NCBI RefSeq assembly: GCF_022539665.2
Contig: NC_081333.1
Location: 6,632,971 to 6,696,970, forward strand
Source: Daphnia carinata
Lineage: Eukaryota > Arthropoda > Branchiopoda > Diplostraca > Daphniidae
Length of the DNA: 64,000 nt
Reading direction: 5' to 3'
The position numbers and the translations under genes were made by a program. Each line of letters starts with the position of its first letter. Position 1 is the stretch's first letter. Positions 61,123 through 64,000 of the stretch are shown piece after piece. The notes beneath the pieces were generated by a model. It was given only the letters and a program-made list of their open reading frames with translations, made no database searches and was not told where the DNA came from.

Positions 61123-63967
61123 TGGGTCATGATACACTTCATCACGAGGGGGGCAGACGCATAGCCTTGGAGTGAGGCAAAAAAAATTGAATTTTTAATC
61201 ATTTTATTCCTTGAAGGGATGGCCGTAACGATAAGATTTGGTGGAGGGTTTTTGCTCTGCTGATGATAGCGACGGTGGCTACGAGATTTTATAAGTTGGA
61301 TCAACCCGATCACGTTTGGTAATACATAATAGCGTACGATAACTTAATTTCTTAAGTAACGATTAAAATTTAAAAATTTTAGCTGGGATGAAGCACATTT
61401 TGGGAAATATGCAAACTTCTACATTAACCGCACCTTCTTCTTTGATGTACATCCTCCACTTGGCAAAGTAAACGTTAAATCCGAAGAATTTTGAAAAACG
61501 AGACAATCACATGACCTTCACTATTTAAATGTTTAGATGTTGATTGGACTTTTCGGATATCTCGATGGCTACAATGGGTCCTTCCATTTCGATAAACCAG
61601 GGGACAAATTCGAAGGACACCAGTATATGGGAATGCGAATAGTAAGTTTGCTTTGGCGATGATAATTAAAGTTAATTTCATTATTTTTGCACGAAAAATC
61701 AATTTTGTTTCTTAGGGCTGTGCCGTGATGGGAGCCCTTTTAGTTCCCCTTTCCTTTTTGACTGTATGGGAAATGACTTTCTCCCTTCCAGCTGCGACAT
61801 TTAGCGGCTTGCTCATCCTTTTGGGTATACCAAATTACTTCTAATTATGAGGTCATTGTGCTATACGTTTTCTGTACTAGATCATGGAATGTTGACGCTC
61901 AATCGTTTTATCCTGTTGGATCCTCCGATGTTATTTTTTATCTCATCTGCCGTCTATTCAATGGTCAAATTTCACAATCAAAGGCACAGGTTTGTTCCGT
62001 GTTTGACTAGACCGTTTTTTCTGTTTTCCTGTAACCATTCAAAGATAGTTGTAGTGAAAGGATGTTTTCGTTTTTTTAAATTCAAATTCAAATAGGCCCT
62101 TCAGTATGTCGTGGTGGTTGTGGTTGTCCTCCATTGGTGTCATGCTCTCATGTTCAGTCGCTGTCAAGTTTGTTGGAATCTTTGTAGTCATCTTTGTCGG
62201 ATGTCGCACCATTGCAGATCTATGGGAAATTCTAGGAGATCTTTCACGGCCTGTGGTATTTTCATTATTTTGCTTTGACGTCAACATTTGCATTTGCCTC
62301 ATTTTTTCGTGTGAAAAACAGAGTTACACCGTTAAGCATTTTATGGCACGCGCCATTTGCCTGATTGGAATGCCGACACTATTGTACATGGGCATCTTTT
62401 ACATACATTTGGCCGTTTTAAATAATAGCGGACCAGGTGACGGATTTTACAGTTCAGCATTCCAAGTTGGTCTCAAAGGCAACTACCTCCATGATGGCAG
62501 TACACCACGACGTAAGCCTATTGCTTATTCTTTACTACTATGAGAAAGATGAGTTTAAAACAAGGTAATGTTTTATTTGTAGAGGTGGCATACGGTGCTC
62601 TTTTAACATTAAAAAACGCCGTCACGAGTGGAGCTTACTTGCATTCTCACGATCATCTATACCCCGAAGAAATAGGCGGGAGCCAACAACAGATTACCAC
62701 ATACGCGCACAAGGACGACAACAACAATTGGCATATTAAAAGGCATAACAAATTGGCACCCAGCTGGAATAGCACGAGACCTATCGATTTCGTGCGAAAT
62801 GGCGACTTGTTGCGGCTCGAGCATTTTGTAACTGGCAGAAATTTGCATGCGCACAGGTCTTTGGCACCCATCACTATCAAACAGTTCCAAGTCACTGGAT
62901 ACGGATTGGTTAGCATTGGCAATAGCATTTCTAATTCCTCCAATGTAGCTACATGACGTTCGTCACTCTTGTAATTTTCTACAAATGTTTTCTAGGATGG
63001 AGTAGGGGACACTAATGACATTTGGCGTCTAGAAATAGAAGATGGCGAAGAAGGTCAAATTCTGGAAACAATGCTGCATCGTTTTCGTTTGATCCACTAC
63101 AATCTCGGGTGTGCGTTGACTTGCACAAAGAAAAAACTTCCTGCCTGGTAGGGAGCTGACGTGTTCATTAATATGCCCGTTCGTTTTTTGTCATTGAATT
63201 GTTAACGTTTATTCTGAAAAGGGGATTCGAGCAAGATGAAGTAACGTGTAACCCGAACAGGAGAGATCCTAATGCGATCTGGAATATTGAAGAAAATATT
63301 TTTCCTCGCCGTAACTATTATTGATTTTTTGAATTCTGAATTAAATTTTTTCTTAAATAATGTATATAATTACGATAGTTCCTAATGTTTCGTTCCGCTC
63401 TTACGAGAAAAACTTCTTGCAGCGCTTCATCGAGTCGCACGTTGTTTTAATTAATGGTAATTCGGCTTTGAAGCCGAAAGAAGGAGAAGCAACGTCCAAA
63501 CCTTGGATGTGGCCAATCAATTTGCGGGTACAGAAGTCCAATTGAAACATCGTTTGTTTAACGTCTTGTAGAAAATTATTTATTCGCACAGGGCCAGTTT
63601 TTTTCTGGTGGTGAATTACAGGTTTATTTATTGGGTAATCCAATTATTTGGTGGGGGAACCTGGTCTTCATGGTGTTTTACTTAATCCTGTGGGTATCCG
63701 TTGGTGTCCGTACAAAAAGAAAGATAACAGTGACAGCAAGAGAAATAAGTAAAAATTGATTTCCTATTCAAGTAGTTCACATCAATTTGTTGTATTGATA
63801 ATATCGATTTCTCCGTTCACCATTAGTTTTGCAGGAAAGGGCTCTGTCTGCCTGCGGTTGGCTTTGGCTTGGCTGGCTGCTTCATTATCTTCCATTTTGG
63901 GGAATGAGTCGCGTTCTCTACTTTCACCATTATTTTCCTGCGTTGCTATTCTCTAGTATGATGTCAG
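61122..63967 (+). CDS. POMT2: Protein O-mannosyltransferase 2 (twisted), 3' end outside window
   Basis: Exons: 61122-61171, 61217-61318, 61383-61467, 61537-61641, 61716-61824, 61881-61989, 62096-62255, 62322-62511, 62583-62908, 62996-63147, 63222-63310, 63379-63527, 63592-63748, 63827-63967 and beyond. All phases agree. The ER enzyme transfers mannose from dolichyl-phosphate-mannose to Ser/Thr, e.g. on dystroglycan, and works as a complex with POMT1. After a short N-tail and one TM span come [20 protein letters not shown] and [20 protein letters not shown] (the catalytic first lumenal loop with its acidic pair DE), several TM spans, the MIR repeats ([57 protein letters not shown]), then KPWMWPIN and [22 protein letters not shown] sits just upstream of M61122 in frame. 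POMT2 fits better than POMT1. Confidence 0.92.
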
Positions 63968-64000
63968 GTAATGAACTTTCACGTCCGAATGAATACGAAT

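Noticed and set aside
60857-61313. Two overlapping minus-strand ORFs of 71 and 85 codons opposite the POMT2 5' end
   Set aside because: They lie antisense to better-supported plus-strand exons with consistent splice phases, and show no known motif.
1-64000. CRISPR arrays, prokaryotic operons, integrated virus genes
   Set aside because: No regularly spaced direct repeats, no viral polymerase, capsid or integrase motifs were seen. All recognised genes are spliced animal genes.

Overview
The window looks like nuclear DNA of an arthropod, most likely a branchiopod crustacean of the Daphnia type. The clues are spliced animal genes with many introns of about 45-100 bp and GT/AG borders, animal ER and RNAi protein families, and long gene-poor stretches full of poly-A/poly-T and pyrimidine microsatellites. 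The species assignment is an inference. Exon models were built by hand from reading-frame continuity, GT/AG sites and remembered family conservation. No database search was run.

Layout. (1) 1-742 (+): the 3' part of a NUDT22-type Nudix hydrolase gene. (2) 1543-5735 (-): a 17-exon gene for a secreted protein with several CUB domains, convergent with the first. (3) 5.7-14.3 kb: no recognisable gene. (4) 14.66-42.48 kb (+): a large, intron-rich gene for a SAM-domain, low-complexity scaffold-like protein. The body lies at 33.5-42.5 kb. A second, distal first coding exon is probable at 14,664, so two promoters about 19 kb apart are likely. (5) 43-50 kb: a zone of decay, with a nearly full-length but broken Dicer-like gene (-), small palindromes and a coding-like tandem repeat, and a broken, truncated SLC26-type anion transporter gene (+). 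(6) 50.1-52.8 kb (-): a membrane-anchored tubulin-tyrosine-ligase-like (TTLL) protein. (7) 53.4-57.8 kb (-): the catalytic alpha subunit of ER glucosidase II (GANAB family). (8) 60.3-64.0 kb (+): protein O-mannosyltransferase 2 (POMT2/twisted), running off the right edge. Its leader carries a 49-codon ORF whose stop codon overlaps the POMT2 start codon.

How the genes relate. Glucosidase II alpha and POMT2 are both ER glycoprotein-processing enzymes and are divergently arranged about 3 kb apart. The other genes share no obvious pathway. No CRISPR array, prokaryotic operon, rRNA or clearly intact tRNA was seen. The least ordinary signals are the UGAUG overlap in the POMT2 leader, the Dicer-like pseudogene with its stem-loop-like inverted repeat, and the two-promoter architecture of the SAM gene.
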